From Symbiobacteriaceae bacterium (lineage in GTDB: Bacteria; Bacillota; Sulfobacillia; Symbiobacteriales; Symbiobacteriaceae): DNA of 41,241 nucleotides. The translations under genes were made by a program, and so were the position numbers. Location: positions 1 to 41,241 of the forward strand of contig JARBUG010000022.1 in assembly GCA_029239785.1 (NCBI GenBank), written 5' to 3'. Positions 39,483 to 41,241 of this stretch are shown piece by piece. The notes below the pieces were generated by a model, which saw only the letters and a list, made by a program, of their open reading frames with translations, was not told the DNA's origin and ran no database searches. Position 1 is the stretch's first letter. Each line of letters starts with the position of its first letter.

Positions 39483-41033
39483 ATGACAATTCAGGAATTC
39501 CGCAATGAGCCTTTCACCGATTTCGCCGATCCGGCCGTGCGCCTCGCGCAGCAGGAGGCGCTGGACCGCGTAACCGCACAGCTTGGCGATCGCCACCCGC
39601 TGATCATCGGTGGGGAGGCGGTCTGGACCGCCCAGACCATCCGCTCCACCAGCCCGTCCGACCCCGACCTGCTGGTGGGCGAAGTGGCCAGCGCCGGTGA
39701 GGCGGAAGCCCTGTTCGCCCTGCAGGCTGCGGACCGGGCTTTCCGCACCTGGAGCCGCACCCCGGCCGATGCCCGCGCCCGGGTGCTCCTGAAGGGCGCC
39801 GCCATACTGCGCCGGCGCAAGTTCGAGTTCAACGCCTGGCTGATTCAGGAGGCAGGCAAGCCCTGGCCCGAGGCCGATGCCGACACTGCCGAGGCGATCG
39901 ACTTCCTGGAATACTACGCCCGGCAAATGCTGCGCCTGGCGGGCGCCCAGCCCGTCGTCCCCTACCCGGGCGAGGAGAACAACCTGTACTACCTGCCCCT
40001 CGGGGTTGGCGTGGTCCATCCGCCCTTCAACTTTCCCCTGGCCATTATGGCCGGAATGACCGCCGCGGCGATTGTCACCGGCAACACCGTGGTAGTCAAG
40101 CCTTCCGTCCACGCTCCGGTCGTGTGCGCGAAGTTCTTCGAAGTGCTGGCCGAGGCCGGACTGCCCGCCGGCGTGGCCAACTTCCTGCCTGGTGATCCCG
40201 CTGCCCTCGGCGACCTTCTGACCATTCATCCCCTGGTGCGGTTCGTCAACTTCACCGGCTCAGCCGCCGTAGGCAGCATGCTCTACGAAAAGGCGGCCAA
40301 GGTGCAGCCCGGCCAGCGGTTCCTGCGCCGGTACATCGCCGAAATGGGCGGCAAGGATGCCATCGTTGTCGCCGCTGACGCAGACCTGGATGCGGCGGCC
40401 CAGGGCATCGTCGCCTCAGCCTTCGGCTTCAGCGGCCAGAAGTGCTCCGCCTGCTCTCGTGTCATCGCCGATGAACATATCTATGAAGAACTGCTTACCA
40501 AAGTGGTGACCCTGGCGGGGCGGCTGAAGCTGGGCCCCGCCACCGACCCCGAGACCCAGGTCGGCCCCGTCATCAACGCGGGCGCCGTCGAACGCATCAG
40601 CCGGGCGATTGAAAGCGGCAAGTCCGAAGGCCGGCTGGTGTTTGGGGGAGAGGCGTCCGTCAGCCAGGGGTATATGGTGCAGCCCACCATCATCGCCGAT
40701 GTGGCACCCGATGCCCGCATCGCCCAGGAGGAGATCTTCGGGCCGGTGGTCGCCTTTATGAAGGCCGACGATTTCCGCCACGCCCTGGAAATCGCCAACA
40801 ACACCCCGTACGGCCTGACGGGTGCCATATTCACCCGTGACCGTGCCAACCTGGAGATCGCCCGCGAAGAGTTCCATGTGGGCAACCTGTACCTGAACCG
40901 CAAGTGCACGGGCGCCCTGGTCGGGGTGCAGCCCTTCGGCGGTTTCAACATGAGCGGCACCGATTCCAAGGCCGGCGGGCCGGATTACCTGCTGCTCTTC
41001 CTGCAGGGCAAAGCCGTAAGTGAGCGGCTCTAA
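39483..41033 (+). CDS. rocA: L-glutamate gamma-semialdehyde (1-pyrroline-5-carboxylate) dehydrogenase, RocA-like
   Basis: The 516-residue aldehyde dehydrogenase has FNFPLAIMAGMTAAAIVTGNTVVVKPS (NAD-binding), FVNFTGSAAVGSMLYEKAA, the general-base Glu in EMGGKDAIVV, nucleophile Cys321 in GFSGQKCSACSRVIA, and EEIFGPVVAF. GQKCSACSR and the length are characteristic of P5C dehydrogenase. It oxidises glutamate semialdehyde to glutamate, the last step of proline and arginine breakdown. AAGGAGG is 6-8 nt upstream of the ATG. A RocB-like gene follows after 13 bp. Confidence 0.9.
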   Translation: MTIQEFRNEPFTDFADPAVRLAQQEALDRVTAQLGDRHPLIIGGEAVWTAQTIRSTSPSDPDLLVGEVASAGEAEALFALQAADRAFRTWSRTPADARARVLLKGAAILRRRKFEFNAWLIQEAGKPWPEADADTAEAIDFLEYYARQMLRLAGAQPVVPYPGEENNLYYLPLGVGVVHPPFNFPLAIMAGMTAAAIVTGNTVVVKPSVHAPVVCAKFFEVLAEAGLPAGVANFLPGDPAALGDLLTIHPLVRFVNFTGSAAVGSMLYEKAAKVQPGQRFLRRYIAEMGGKDAIVVAADADLDAAAQGIVASAFGFSGQKCSACSRVIADEHIYEELLTKVVTLAGRLKLGPATDPETQVGPVINAGAVERISRAIESGKSEGRLVFGGEASVSQGYMVQPTIIADVAPDARIAQEEIFGPVVAFMKADDFRHALEIANNTPYGLTGAIFTRDRANLEIAREEFHVGNLYLNRKCTGALVGVQPFGGFNMSGTDSKAGGPDYLLLFLQGKAVSERL

Positions 41034-41046
41034 GGAGGTTACCTGG

Positions 41047-41241
41047 TTGACCTGGTTCGATCGCGTGCGAGAACTGACGCTGGCCATGGTGCGCATGCCG
41101 AGTGTGACCCGCAGCCCCGGCGAGCGTGACTTCATTTGGTTCCACCGTGACCTGCTGCAGACGCTGCCCTATTTCCAGCAGCATCCGGAGCACCTGCGGG
41201 TACTCCGCACCGAGAACGACACCTATGAACGCAGCTCGCTC
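41047..41241 (+). CDS. RocB-like M20-family peptidase, 5' part (runs off the window)
   Basis: TTG 41047 lies 8 nt after AAGGAGG. The 65 visible residues (RVRELTLAMVRMPSVTRSPGE, LPYFQQHPEHLRVLRTENDTYERSSL) match the start of arginine-utilisation RocB proteins of the M20 metallopeptidase family. The metal-binding part lies outside the window. It follows the RocA-like gene in the same operon. Confidence 0.8.
   Translation, partial: MTWFDRVRELTLAMVRMPSVTRSPGERDFIWFHRDLLQTLPYFQQHPEHLRVLRTENDTYERSSL

Overview
The window is high-GC DNA with Firmicutes-type gene signals: strong AGGAGG ribosome sites, many GTG/TTG starts, YqhV/DUF441/DUF2619-type membrane proteins, a CotJC-like manganese catalase, and a phosphosulfolactate synthase of the YitD/ComA type. 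Together with a sphingosine-1-phosphate lyase homologue (a well-known protein of Symbiobacterium thermophilum) and a RocA/RocB-like pair, this points to Symbiobacterium or a close relative. That assignment is inference. No rRNA, tRNA, CRISPR array, intact insertion sequence or prophage was recognised.

Layout. 1-231: strongly folded leader of unknown type. 232-1728: tandem-domain nitrilase-family protein. 1787-4055 (minus): small unknown protein, DUF4097 membrane protein, YqhV-like and DUF441 membrane proteins. 4178-6410: MFS efflux protein and GNAT acetyltransferase. 6679-9750: TetR regulator, its operator, and a rifampicin-phosphotransferase-like enzyme. 9830-12866: sphingosine-1-phosphate lyase with an odd leader, then an FGGY sugar kinase. 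12904-15762: solitary adenine-specific DNA methylase of Eco57I/type IIG style. 15844-18486: divergent sulfur-handling locus (rhodanese; CoA-disulfide reductase fused to a rhodanese domain; DUF302 protein) with CsoR/CstR-like operators. 18555-21596: phosphosulfolactate synthase, Pro/Gly-rich protein, MscS channel, cyclophilin. 21725-24285: probable small RNA with repeated octaloop hairpins, then a polar amino-acid ABC transporter. 24346-26164: manganese catalase and a secreted coiled-coil DUF5667-like protein. 26291-26590: an unexplained decamer repeat array. 26918-27547: unknown protein. 27727-29020: a graveyard of gene fragments. 29148-29918: lipoprotein glycerophosphodiesterase. 30160-36961: two-component system followed by a molybdopterin oxidoreductase operon (Fe-S subunit, cytochrome b, catalytic subunit, TorD-like chaperone). 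37043-38515: DUF2680-like secreted protein, frameshifted zinc-ribbon gene, small sirohaem protein. 38682-end: IclR regulator, RocA-like dehydrogenase and the start of a RocB-like peptidase.

How genes work together. The histidine kinase and response regulator probably control the reductase operon downstream, whose leader carries repeated GTACA motifs. The substrate of that reductase cannot be fixed from sequence, but a sulfur oxyanion, polysulfide or similar acceptor fits the family, and the window also holds a sulfide/persulfide locus and a small sirohaem reductase. The TetR gene overlaps and probably represses the rifampicin-phosphotransferase-like gene. The IclR-RocA-RocB set looks like arginine/proline breakdown.

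The most unusual parts are the ~180-nt RNA with three octaloop hairpins sharing AGYGGUG, the helically phased decamer array, the sphingosine-1-phosphate lyase leader, the nitrilase with a catalytically dead second half, and the CoA-disulfide reductase whose rhodanese cysteine is aspartate.
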